Shown here piece by piece: positions 31,902 through 40,686 of a stretch of DNA of 41,261 nucleotides; within the stretch, counting starts at the first letter, position 1; each line of letters starts with the position of its first letter. The stretch covers positions 1-41,261 of IMG/VR virus record IMGVR_UViG_3300020470_000046; one strand, 5' to 3'. The position numbers and the translations under genes were made by a program. The stretch is from a virus. The notes under the pieces were generated by a model. The model had not been told where the DNA came from. It saw only the letters and a list, made by a program, of their open reading frames with translations, and did not search any database.

Positions 31902-32998
31902 TAGGTGATCTGTAAATCGTTAAGCCCACCCGTAACGTTATAGCCCTGAGTGGAGGTAGTTTGTCCTCCTTGGGTTATAACTGTTATGGGCGCGTGATAT
32001 CCAGAGATTATATCTGAAGAAATATCAAAAGATATAGCGGTGCTAGAAACGGACCTTACGTTACATGGGAATTCTCCAATTAAAACTTTTTCTACGTTAA
32101 CAAAATTGTTGCCTGCTATATTTACGATAGAATGAGAAGGGTCCTCTGAAACTGTTGAGGGTGCTCCCTTAGAACTTAAACCTCCTTGGGTAGCGAAAGA
32201 GGTCACTGAGGGTTCAGAGCCCTCCAAGAGCCCCATTCTTGCGGAACCTATATTGTAACTACTGATAACATTGTCGCCAACCGAAAATTTGGAGGATTTT
32301 TGTAATACTCTTCCCGCTACAACTAAAGATGACAACTCGACACCGTTTTTATTGTTTAAATTAATTTTAAAATTTTCTTCCAAACCGGTAACGGGTAAAG
32401 ACATATCATACTCGTACAAGTCCAAAGAACACTCAATCTTTTTTTGTCCGTGAGCAACATCGTCAGGCAGTCTTTGACCAATTTTTCGAACGGGCTGAAT
32501 TGACGTACTATAGTTGTATTTTAAGCTTAGTATATTTTCCTGAGATACGTATTTACCCCCCTCAAAAGTGGCAGACGAAGAAGTAATCATGTCAATATCT
32601 TCTGGGTAAATCGTGCTTTGTGCGGAGCTTGGGTCAAAATTACCTGTTATTTCTCCGTAAAACTTAAGGCGAGCATTAACCTTAATACTTGAATGATTTT
32701 GAAAGTCGACAGAGTAATTCATTAAGTGACCAGACTTTATTTCCAAACCCGCTATATTTAACTGGACATATTTTTTTTGATCGTACATTTGGGTCATCAA
32801 TGGATCTTGCCCCGTGTAATAGTAGTCCAACGAAACGTCTCCTTCGGGCGCTGAAGCAGCAACAGTATCAAAAGAAGAAGGGCTTTTTATTGTGTAAGCT
32901 GGAGCGGGATTAGTTTTATAGTCTACAGATATGCTATCACAACAGATTTGAGCATTATCTACCAGCACCTTTACGTCTTTGTGGGAATAAATGACCAT
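31898..32998 (-). CDS. Putative tail-tube-like protein with C-terminal IPT/TIG domain
   Basis: The 366-residue protein is beta-rich. The N-terminal ~120 residues ('VKVLVDNAQICCDSISVDY' ... 'SIKVNARLKFYGEITGNF') resemble tail-tube or minor tail beta-sandwich domains; a second similar unit may follow. Residues ~265-355 form an IPT/TIG Ig-like domain ('GNNFVNVEKVLIGEFPCNVRSVS...' and 'APITVITQGGQTTST'). I chose the inner ATG at 32998 because the extra residues from 33061 run into the divergent promoter palindrome. Its stop overlaps the annealing-protein stop by 4 bp on the other strand. A surface Ig-like decoration would fit the position next to the tail-tip operon. Confidence 0.55.
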   Translation of the reverse strand: MVIYSHKDVKVLVDNAQICCDSISVDYKTNPAPAYTIKSPSSFDTVAASAPEGDVSLDYYYTGQDPLMTQMYDQKKYVQLNIAGLEIKSGHLMNYSVDFQNHSSIKVNARLKFYGEITGNFDPSSAQSTIYPEDIDMITSSSATFEGGKYVSQENILSLKYNYSTSIQPVRKIGQRLPDDVAHGQKKIECSLDLYEYDMSLPVTGLEENFKINLNNKNGVELSSLVVAGRVLQKSSKFSVGDNVISSYNIGSARMGLLEGSEPSVTSFATQGGLSSKGAPSTVSEDPSHSIVNIAGNNFVNVEKVLIGEFPCNVRSVSSTAISFDISSDIISGYHAPITVITQGGQTTSTQGYNVTGGLNDLQITY

Positions 32999-33022
32999 TT
33001 TTTTAATTGAATTACATAAATA

Positions 33023-33045
33023 ATTTACACTATTATAGTGTAAAT
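33023..33045. promoter_or_regulatory. Perfect 23-bp divergent promoter palindrome
   Basis: The arms ATTTACACTA and TAGTGTAAAT (10 bp each) flank a 3-bp centre. Each arm carries one GTGTAAAT motif reading outward, toward the IPT gene on the left and the tail-tip operon on the right. A -10-like TATTAT/ATAATA core lies at the centre. Arms end 21 and 24 bp from the two start codons. Confidence 0.7.
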
Positions 33046-33066
33046 AAGATATAAGGTACAAGGAAT

Positions 33067-33588
33067 ATGGCGTCTATTTACAACATATCATCATACAAGG
33101 GTCACGTAACTTACAATACTAACGATATTGTAAACAATAATGGCTTTTTTTATTATTCAAAAGTAGACAATAATCATGACAATACACCCTCTGCAACTTC
33201 CACCCACTGGGGAGGAACTATGGAAATTAAAGTCGGATCAAGCTACGTAGAAAAGCCCTACTTTTTTTGGTCACCTTCTTACGGGGCATCTGTTAACCAA
33301 CAACCTAGAATACAACAAATTCAATTTGGAGACGGATACAAACAAAGACTTACGGATGGGGTACACAATAATTTATTGACTCTAAATTTAACTTTTGGTC
33401 AAAGAAGTCTAAAAGAAACAACGGCAATAGTTCACTTTCTATCCTCCAAAGAAGGTAGCCAATCGTTTTATTTTAAAGCAATCGCTCCATATTCTGTAAT
33501 TAAAAAGTTCATCTGCACTAATTGGTCAACAGTAATGGAATACGAGGACAATCATAGCGTATCACTAACGTTTGAAGAGTCTGCTTAA
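33067..33588 (+). CDS. M: Tail tip protein M-like with N-terminal CBM5/12-like segment
   Basis: The 173-residue protein has two parts. Residues ~10-50 ('YKGHVTYNTNDIVNNNGFFYY' then 'THWGG') have the Y-x-GD-V-y-g-YY...W pattern of CBM5/12-type modules. Residues ~60-173 ('QPRIQQIQFGDGYKQRL', 'QRSLKETTAIVHFLSSKEG', 'SVSLTFEES') match the lambda gpM fold, which sits at the tail tip. It opens the tail-tip operon, with AAGGA 3 bp before the ATG. Lambda gpM is shorter because it lacks this N-terminal part. Assignment to gpM is supported by gene order M-L-K-I-J. Confidence 0.82.
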   Translation: MASIYNISSYKGHVTYNTNDIVNNNGFFYYSKVDNNHDNTPSATSTHWGGTMEIKVGSSYVEKPYFFWSPSYGASVNQQPRIQQIQFGDGYKQRLTDGVHNNLLTLNLTFGQRSLKETTAIVHFLSSKEGSQSFYFKAIAPYSVIKKFICTNWSTVMEYEDNHSVSLTFEESA

Positions 33589-33606
33589 AAATAAAAACGA
33601 AAAGTC

Positions 33607-34731
33607 ATGAGTAACACGCCAATTTCGAAAATAGAGCCAGATGTAGCCTCCACTACAGTTAATCAAATAAATAAAGAGGCTCACGCCCTAGAGTCCTCTT
33701 CAATTATTAATTTATATGAGCTAGACATTTCAGCGATAAAGAAAAATCAAGCACTCAATGACTCTTCGAGCATACCGGAAGATTATTTGAGATTTCACAA
33801 TGACCAAGTTATCGGTAATAAAAAAATCATATTTAAGGGGCACGCCTTTCATCCTATTCCAATCATGACCTCTGGTTTTGAACTGAATGCTAGCGGGGAA
33901 CTCCCTCGACCTTCATTAACTTTTGCGTCCATGAAGGGCATTGAAAAAGAAGCTGAAGAAACCGTATCAAAATTTACTTCATTAAAAACGGCAATCCTAA
34001 AACTTAATAACCTAATTGGGGCAAAAGTTACAAGGTACAGAACTTACAAAAAGTTTCTTGATGACACAAATTTATCCATCCCGGGGGTTGGGCAATTTAC
34101 AGGCACAAATCCAGAATTTCCTAGGGAGGTATTCTATATAGATAGAAAAGTCTCCGAGAGCAAAGAGTCAATGGAATTTGAATTATCGTCCGTGTTAGAT
34201 ATGCAGAATTTTAAACTACCCGGAAGAAGGGTAGTAGCGACAAGATGTCCTTGGTCTTACAGGGGAGAAGGTTGCTGCTATGAATTTAAAGAGTCGGGCG
34301 CAGAGCTCGATAAACAGTTAGAAATATTTGGAGCGACAGATCATTTACCTCTCGCTGCGGCACCAATAGCAAATGACGAGGACGAATTAATAAGTGAAAC
34401 GGTAGCCGGATACTCGCCTTCAAGTGTTACGGTTTCTAATATTAGTGAATACGACCCTACTCAATCTTATGCAAAGGGTAAAGTGGTATACATAGTAGGC
34501 AACACTAACGGTTTAAGATATTTTTATGTCTCTAAAGGTAACGACTCTGGAGGTAGCGTTCCAATAAACGTTTCGCCCCCAAACACAAAGTTTTGGGAGC
34601 CAGATACTTGCTCGAAAACTCTTAAAGGGTGCAAGTTAAGGTGGGGTAACCTAGGTGCAGCTTCTCCCAAAAGTAAATTTTTACCTTTCGGAGGATTTCC
34701 GGGTACTAACTCTAAATATATTATTCAATAA
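33607..34731 (+). CDS. L: Tail tip protein L-like, Fe-S Cys motif with domain insertion
   Basis: The 374-residue protein has the gpL N-terminal domain (~70-210) and four cysteines C214, C223, C335 and C342. The pair spacings (CX8C and CX6C) equal those of the lambda gpL [4Fe-4S] ligands, but the two pairs are separated by 111 residues instead of about 22. The insertion at ~279-333 ('EYDPTQSYAKGKVVYIVG' ... 'NTKFWEPD') has the CBM5/12-like pattern also seen at the start of gpM. C224 is an extra Cys next to C223. The family fit is firm; the insertion's sugar-binding role is inferred. Confidence 0.88.
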   Translation: MSNTPISKIEPDVASTTVNQINKEAHALESSSIINLYELDISAIKKNQALNDSSSIPEDYLRFHNDQVIGNKKIIFKGHAFHPIPIMTSGFELNASGELPRPSLTFASMKGIEKEAEETVSKFTSLKTAILKLNNLIGAKVTRYRTYKKFLDDTNLSIPGVGQFTGTNPEFPREVFYIDRKVSESKESMEFELSSVLDMQNFKLPGRRVVATRCPWSYRGEGCCYEFKESGAELDKQLEIFGATDHLPLAAAPIANDEDELISETVAGYSPSSVTVSNISEYDPTQSYAKGKVVYIVGNTNGLRYFYVSKGNDSGGSVPINVSPPNTKFWEPDTCSKTLKGCKLRWGNLGAASPKSKFLPFGGFPGTNSKYIIQ

Positions 34732-35057
34732 TGAATTTAAATAAGGAAATAAAAGATTATATTAAAGAGCATGCGATAAGTGAGCTCCCCTATGAATGCT
34801 GCGGAATTCTTATAGAAAAAAATAGTAAATTAAAAGCTATAAAATGTGAAAATGTATCATACAATAAAAGGGAATTTTTTGAAATATCCTCCTTGGATTA
34901 TCTTTCGGCATTAAAAGTGGGAGAGATTAGGGGTTATTATCATTCACACGCAGATAATAACACTGAGCTCTCTAGTAGAGATAAACAAATAAGTATCATA
35001 AACGATTTACCTTTAATAATGTACTCAGTTAAGTCAAATGAATTCAAGATTTGTTAA
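34731..35057 (+). CDS. K: Tail assembly protein K-like, JAB/MPN peptidase only
   Basis: The 108-residue protein is the JAMM metalloprotease-like domain of lambda gpK: E22 in 'PYECCGILIE', H71-S-H73, and D84 after ten residues, with Ser81/82 between (HSHADNNTELSSRD). All JAMM residues are present, so the metal site should be intact. Lambda gpK also has a C-terminal NlpC/P60 peptidase domain, which is absent here. The start overlaps the L stop (TAATG) and the I start lies 20 bp before its stop. Confidence 0.9.
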   Translation: MNLNKEIKDYIKEHAISELPYECCGILIEKNSKLKAIKCENVSYNKREFFEISSLDYLSALKVGEIRGYYHSHADNNTELSSRDKQISIINDLPLIMYSVKSNEFKIC

Positions 35058-35664
35058 CATAAACTTTCATGGAAAGATGGGAGAAAGCTTAAAAAGAAAA
35101 AGCTGGAGACTAAAAGTATCTAGTATTGGAGAAGCAGTGCACGCCGTAAACATGCAAACAGACAATGGAATTAAAAGGTACCTACTAAATAGAAAAAACA
35201 TTGGATCAAACATTAAGGTAATTCTAAACGGAAAGCAAGAAATATCCCCAGAAGATGTAAAAAATGAATTCTCCTTACTAAGGGAAGATATAGATACCGT
35301 TGACATAGTTCCAGTATTAGAGGGGTCAAGCCTTGACTGGGCGGCTTTAGCGGTTGGGCTTACTGGCATGTATTTTGCAGAGACTAAATGGGGTATGTTT
35401 GCCAGTTTGGCGCTAACGGCTTACAGTATAAGCAATATGCTATCCGATCTGCCAGAAATGCCAGAGAACAGGCAAATAACCAACCCAAGCTCTGACCCAA
35501 CTGCGCTAGCTAATTCCTATTTATTTAATGGCCCGGTAAACGTATTAAACGACGGAGGACCGGTACCAATAGGTTACGGTAGAGTAATAGTGGGAAGCCA
35601 AGTTGTAATGGCAGCTTATGCCATAAAACGAATATTAATAAGAGACGCTGGAAGGGTGTTATAA
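35038..35664 (+). CDS. I: Tail assembly protein I-like
   Basis: The 208-residue protein has the gpI pattern: a ubiquitin-like N-terminal half ('NINFHGKMGESLKRKSWRLKVSSIGEAVHAV'), an Ala/Gly-rich hydrophobic middle ('DWAALAVGLTGMYFAET' ... 'LALTAYSISNML'), and the C-terminal 'FNGPVNVLNDGGPVPIGYGRVIVGSQVV' segment which links to gpJ. It overlaps gpK by 20 bp and ends 1 bp before J. Lambda gpI is needed for tail-tip assembly and is not in the mature tail. Confidence 0.85.
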   Translation: MNSRFVNINFHGKMGESLKRKSWRLKVSSIGEAVHAVNMQTDNGIKRYLLNRKNIGSNIKVILNGKQEISPEDVKNEFSLLREDIDTVDIVPVLEGSSLDWAALAVGLTGMYFAETKWGMFASLALTAYSISNMLSDLPEMPENRQITNPSSDPTALANSYLFNGPVNVLNDGGPVPIGYGRVIVGSQVVMAAYAIKRILIRDAGRVL

Positions 35665-35665
35665 A

Positions 35666-38600
35666 ATGCCGGAAGATCATGACAATCAATTTTACGTTAG
35701 TAACGTTAGTAATTCCGATGGTAGCGTAGTAGACGGAGCCAACAATAACGCTCAAGAATACGGCTCTGATATATCTCAAATTAATAAATACTATGAAGAT
35801 AATTTCATAACAGAGAATATTACTCACTTTAATAGCACTGGAGCGGGTATTTTTTCAGGAAAGTTTCCAGACGGCACCACAGGATTTTTTACTTCGAGAA
35901 CGATAGCTAAAACTATCGACCTCGTATCCGAGGGTTTAATTGAAGGTATAGTAAGCGGTGAATGGATACCGGATCCCCCTTCAGACAAAGAGGACGTAGC
36001 GGGACAAATTGGTTGGAACAGAGTAAAGTTTGAGCCTTATGTAGACGGCGTGCAGCCTGAAGCTTTTTTAAGATCGGTTTATTTAAATGATACCCCTATA
36101 GTAAACAGGTATGGACAATATAACTTTCAAAATGTTGAGTGCGCTATTTCCAATGGTACGCCTTCGGGTATTGGGCCAAATGATAATTTCTTGTTTGTTG
36201 GGGAAAATAACAAATTAGAAAAAACCAGAGTAATAAACGAAAGATTACGTGGACCAGACAAAGGGGGAACCAATGAAAACCCATTCGCCTATCACCCCAA
36301 AGTATATAGAGTATTAAACCCAGAGGCAGACAAACTTAAAGTTAACATAAAAATTGCCTCACTATCCTACACTAAGCAGGGAGACGAGTGGCCGATGGAA
36401 GAGTGGGGTCAAACAGTGGGCACTTCAATAACTATTAACTTTAGGTATCGCCCAATTTATAAAGATAAAAACGGAATACTAGACCTAAGTGTTTCCAGAG
36501 ATTGGGTAAACCCCGATCAACCAATAACTACAACTATACAAGGTTTAGTTACTAGCGCCTACATACACCCCGTAGAAATAGAACTAGACGACGATTTACG
36601 TAATGAATACTTGGCGGGTTACGAGGTGGAGGTTATAAGGACGACGATGGACTCTATCGAAGCTAACGTTTCCAACCAATCTTTTGTAGACACAATAACT
36701 ACTGTATTTGCCGACACACTTGCTTACCCAAATTCAGCGATTGTATCGATGAATTTTAATGCTGAATACTTTTCTCAAATTCCTACGCGCTCGTACGATA
36801 TGAGATTACTGAAGGTCAAGGTACCAACTGGGTATGACCCCAAAAGTAGAACTTATGCTGAAGCGCACTGGGATGGCACCTTCCAATCTAAAAAACAATG
36901 GACCGATAATCCAGCTTGGATTTTTTATGATCTTTTAACCAATAAAAGGTATGGGGTAGGAAAATATCTAGATACAGTGAATATCGACATTTGGACGCTT
37001 TATGAAGTGTCTAAATTTTGTGACGTACTTGTACCAAATGGAGAAGAAGGTCTAGAGCCTAGGTTCACATGCAATACCCTAATAAACACTAGAGAAGACG
37101 CATACAAGGTTCTTCAGGACTTTGCTAGTGTGTTTAGGGCGATATTATACTACGGACTGGGATCGATACACACGTCCATAGACAAACCCAGAAACCCAGT
37201 AACTCAATTTACAAATGTAAACGTAGAGGATGGAGACTTTAGATATACGTCTTCATCCGCAAACGTTACGCATACAGTGTGCGTTGTTCGATATAATGAT
37301 AAAGATAATTTCTATAAACCCGCTATAGAATACGTGGAAAATGCAGAGGGTATAAGAAAACACGGCATTAAAGAAAAAGAAATCACAGCGTTTGCATGTA
37401 CTAGTCGGTCCCAAGCCATTAGACTCGGTCGATGGCTCCTTGCGACAGAAGCAGCGGAAACCGAATTAATACAATTCAACACTGGACCAGAAGCGTCCTT
37501 ACTAAGGCCGGGCGATTTAATTAAAGTAAACGACACCAATAGGTCTGACGAAAAATACGCGGGCAGACTCGTACAAATAGAAGAAAATAAAGTAATTCTT
37601 GATCGAGACGTGAGATCGTCCCTAGGATCATCCAGTAATTACCAATTAACGGTAAATACACCCGCGCAATACTACGATACATCTTTAGTAAATATTGATA
37701 GTCAATCGCACTTTTCAGGAATAAGACCAACGCACATACAAAATTTTGATTTTTCCCCGAGTACTGAGACAATCACTTTGAGCTCTACAGAGATAAGAGA
37801 TTCCGAATTGATCGGGGGAGCCATCTCAGGAACGGTAATTACCAACAGTAGTTCGGACCCCATGTTCGTCACTCATTCCGGACACCAGCTTCTGGAGGGG
37901 GCGACTTGGAGTATATCAAATATAAGTACCTCACAAAACTTGTTTTCAATTACCTCAATTAAAGAGGAAGAACCATCCTTATACTCTGTTGAGGGCATGG
38001 TTCACAATCCAAGTAAATACGACTATATAGAATCCGGAGTTCTTTATTCTTTCGTGCCTTCTCCCCAAGGGGTTACAGAACCACCGCCTCATCCATTATT
38101 TGTAGCATTAGGTGAAAGACCTTTTCCGGGAAGCTCAAATAGTAAAAGGGTTAGAATTAAAATAGCCAAGCCTGATAATATAGGTACAACGATAGGCTAC
38201 CAAGTATACATCAAAGAGGGTAGTAACTTTACGTCTTCAGACACGAGGAGTAACACGTCAATTCCAAAAGCTACCTTTTTGTACGCCACAACTTACTTAG
38301 ACGACCTTTTACCCGCAGACGGACACCCCGAAGTTTTTTACTTTCCACCCAGAAATAATAAAAGATATTACGTTAGAGTTTTTGCAATCAACAGTGTGGG
38401 GGGAATGTCTAGCTCGCATCAAGACGGAAGAATGTACGACGGCTCTGTTGGTTACCCCATATCAAACCACTACCCAATAAGAGATGTTCAAGTTCATTCG
38501 TTAAGATTATATACCGAATTTAATCCATTCGGTCCTGCCTCATCAGCGACAAAAAGTTATTTTAACGAAATAACGTCAACAGATGCCACCGTTACTTGGG

Positions 38601-40675
38601 AGGCCTCATTTTTTGGGCAGACCATTAACAGCAGTGCGTCAAGCATACAGTTTCCAATAACTTACAGAATTAACATTCATGAAGCTAACACCGGCTCCTC
38701 TACGCCATTAGCAACAATAACAAATTACTCAACAGATACAAATGTATTCACATACAGCTTTGAAGCAAACAGTCAAACTTCAGGCGGGCCAAGAAGACAT
38801 TACGATTTAACTGTGGAAGCGCTGAATGAAGATGGAGACTCCTCATCTGCGAATACCGCAGGAGAACAATTCAAAAACACCACTGGCTGGGATATAATTG
38901 AAATTCATAACCCAAGACCCAAAGGTTATTGCCTTACCCCCAGAAGATTAGCTGGCACAAGACCCGGTGATCCAGAAGCCTGCGACCTTATACATACGGA
39001 ACAATTTATAGATAAAGATGGATTGATTGATTTTAAATTTTTATTAAATAGCTTCACTGACTTAGCTGGCGGATACATGTACCTATCTAAACATCCATTT
39101 TCAGGAGCAGATTTTAAAGCGGACGGGACGCCACTTACTGTTCAAGAAAGACCAAACATAGCACTAAATGATGCAGAAATAAGAGACAGGATTGGTGAGT
39201 ACCAAATTATTGAGGCTCCGTTTAGCGGTAACAGCACCATACTACCCGGAGAATTCAGTGTGAGCCCACCAGCGGTAGCGGGATCAACAGATACCTTTTT
39301 GTATAGCGATACATACTATATGTCTGTAAAATTCTTCGACTCTTTTGATAGAGCAATAGGAGAGCAAGGGGGATCTATTGATAAGTCTAAATTATGGATG
39401 GGGTTTGCCAGAGATAATGTAGATACACACGGCAATGTTACTAAACTTAAACACAGATTTTCAGCCGACTCATACCATGACGCTATTGGTGATTATGAAA
39501 ATGGTACAGCAAGATGTTGTAGCTCTTCCCAGCCGGGAACTTATGCGGTACCATTGACGCCCACCAGATTTGCGAGTTCTCAAGCTGGAGGTTTTAGGTG
39601 GTGGATAAGGTTAAATGTAAATGGTCAGTGGGAAGGACAGGGAATATCTCACGTAAAAACAATGACAGCCAAAGACGTACAAACCCTATATGATTATAAA
39701 GGCTATTATGAATACGGCTGTGAAAATACCGAAGTATACGCAAGTGATGTTATAGGTGGTATGAATTTTTCAAGATGGATGCCGTTCCACGACGACTCTC
39801 ACACTAGATGTAGATTCAAGATGGCTAAGATTGATTTTTCGGCGAATCCTGACACACCACAAGCAACAACGACCAACACACCGAATCTAGCGTATGCCGT
39901 TCCTCCTTCACACTCCTTTGTTCTAAATATGTTTAAGGTTACGGGTTCAACAAATCCACCTAATGGACTAAGAAGCTCTGATGTTCCATTACCCAGAGCG
40001 GGTATAGCTTACGGCGGATGGGGAGAAGATATAGCAGTGTTTAACTATAACTTGGACAAGATAAATTCCTATAACGAAAGAGATCAATTAATTGCGGGTA
40101 AAGATAGACCATTAAGAGGTTTCAGGCGCTTTAGGGTATATTTTGATCCCAACAACCTTCCACCAAGGCCATCCGAAAATCAACTATCTTCTTACTCTGT
40201 AGTAGGAATGAACTCTTGGAATGGCCCATACGAAACGTACCCCGGTAGCGATGATTTAGGTGAGAGCATATTAGGAGCAAAAGACATAACGTTCGCAGGA
40301 ACTAATCCCGCAGGCACATCATACTCATTTGGAATATTCACCGAAAGCGTCAAGAGCTACATGCGAGAAGGTGACCTTTTTGAAAATATACCGGGAGTCT
40401 GGAATCACCACCCCGCTGGATTTGGTCAGGGCTTTGGTGGATTAGTAAAAACCGAAAAATATTTTGACGTTCACTTGGGTCGAATGATTGACGATAGTTA
40501 TCTAAACGAAGGCTTTTTTGGAATAGTCACAGCTAATGATTACTCAATTGTAGAGCAAACCGCCCTGCATTACGACGCATCTCAATTCACCTTGCACGAA
40601 AGCGTTTACCAAGCAAGCCCCTTTATAACACTTTCTACTCCTCAGGGTGGAGACGGAGAATCCAAATATCCATAA
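35666..40675 (+). CDS. J: Tail tip attachment protein J (host-recognition protein)
   Basis: This 1669-residue protein is the central tail-tip/receptor-binding protein. Diagnostic gpJ segments are 'RTIAKTIDLVSEGLIEGIVSGEW' (~78-99), 'LRSVYLNDTPIVN' (~133-145), and the HDII/HDIII region with 'YDMRLLKVKVPTGYD' and 'NPAWIFYDLLTNKRYGVGKY' (~378-440), then 'EASLLRPGDLIKVND' (~610-625). Fibronectin III-like segments lie at ~810-930 and ~955-1080. The C-terminal third (~1200-1669), the likely receptor-binding part, has no recognisable domain. It is longer than lambda gpJ (1132 aa) because of that C-terminal part. Tail tube contact and receptor binding are inferred from family. Confidence 0.94.
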   Translation: MPEDHDNQFYVSNVSNSDGSVVDGANNNAQEYGSDISQINKYYEDNFITENITHFNSTGAGIFSGKFPDGTTGFFTSRTIAKTIDLVSEGLIEGIVSGEWIPDPPSDKEDVAGQIGWNRVKFEPYVDGVQPEAFLRSVYLNDTPIVNRYGQYNFQNVECAISNGTPSGIGPNDNFLFVGENNKLEKTRVINERLRGPDKGGTNENPFAYHPKVYRVLNPEADKLKVNIKIASLSYTKQGDEWPMEEWGQTVGTSITINFRYRPIYKDKNGILDLSVSRDWVNPDQPITTTIQGLVTSAYIHPVEIELDDDLRNEYLAGYEVEVIRTTMDSIEANVSNQSFVDTITTVFADTLAYPNSAIVSMNFNAEYFSQIPTRSYDMRLLKVKVPTGYDPKSRTYAEAHWDGTFQSKKQWTDNPAWIFYDLLTNKRYGVGKYLDTVNIDIWTLYEVSKFCDVLVPNGEEGLEPRFTCNTLINTREDAYKVLQDFASVFRAILYYGLGSIHTSIDKPRNPVTQFTNVNVEDGDFRYTSSSANVTHTVCVVRYNDKDNFYKPAIEYVENAEGIRKHGIKEKEITAFACTSRSQAIRLGRWLLATEAAETELIQFNTGPEASLLRPGDLIKVNDTNRSDEKYAGRLVQIEENKVILDRDVRSSLGSSSNYQLTVNTPAQYYDTSLVNIDSQSHFSGIRPTHIQNFDFSPSTETITLSSTEIRDSELIGGAISGTVITNSSSDPMFVTHSGHQLLEGATWSISNISTSQNLFSITSIKEEEPSLYSVEGMVHNPSKYDYIESGVLYSFVPSPQGVTEPPPHPLFVALGERPFPGSSNSKRVRIKIAKPDNIGTTIGYQVYIKEGSNFTSSDTRSNTSIPKATFLYATTYLDDLLPADGHPEVFYFPPRNNKRYYVRVFAINSVGGMSSSHQDGRMYDGSVGYPISNHYPIRDVQVHSLRLYTEFNPFGPASSATKSYFNEITSTDATVTWEASFFGQTINSSASSIQFPITYRINIHEANTGSSTPLATITNYSTDTNVFTYSFEANSQTSGGPRRHYDLTVEALNEDGDSSSANTAGEQFKNTTGWDIIEIHNPRPKGYCLTPRRLAGTRPGDPEACDLIHTEQFIDKDGLIDFKFLLNSFTDLAGGYMYLSKHPFSGADFKADGTPLTVQERPNIALNDAEIRDRIGEYQIIEAPFSGNSTILPGEFSVSPPAVAGSTDTFLYSDTYYMSVKFFDSFDRAIGEQGGSIDKSKLWMGFARDNVDTHGNVTKLKHRFSADSYHDAIGDYENGTARCCSSSQPGTYAVPLTPTRFASSQAGGFRWWIRLNVNGQWEGQGISHVKTMTAKDVQTLYDYKGYYEYGCENTEVYASDVIGGMNFSRWMPFHDDSHTRCRFKMAKIDFSANPDTPQATTTNTPNLAYAVPPSHSFVLNMFKVTGSTNPPNGLRSSDVPLPRAGIAYGGWGEDIAVFNYNLDKINSYNERDQLIAGKDRPLRGFRRFRVYFDPNNLPPRPSENQLSSYSVVGMNSWNGPYETYPGSDDLGESILGAKDITFAGTNPAGTSYSFGIFTESVKSYMREGDLFENIPGVWNHHPAGFGQGFGGLVKTEKYFDVHLGRMIDDSYLNEGFFGIVTANDYSIVEQTALHYDASQFTLHESVYQASPFITLSTPQGGDGESKYP

Positions 40676-40686
40676 GGCTAAAGAGT

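Noticed and set aside
32999-33061. Longer start (33061) for the IPT protein
   Set aside because: It would place coding sequence across the divergent palindrome and the ribosome site of the tail-tip operon. The extra residues look like random AT-rich translation.
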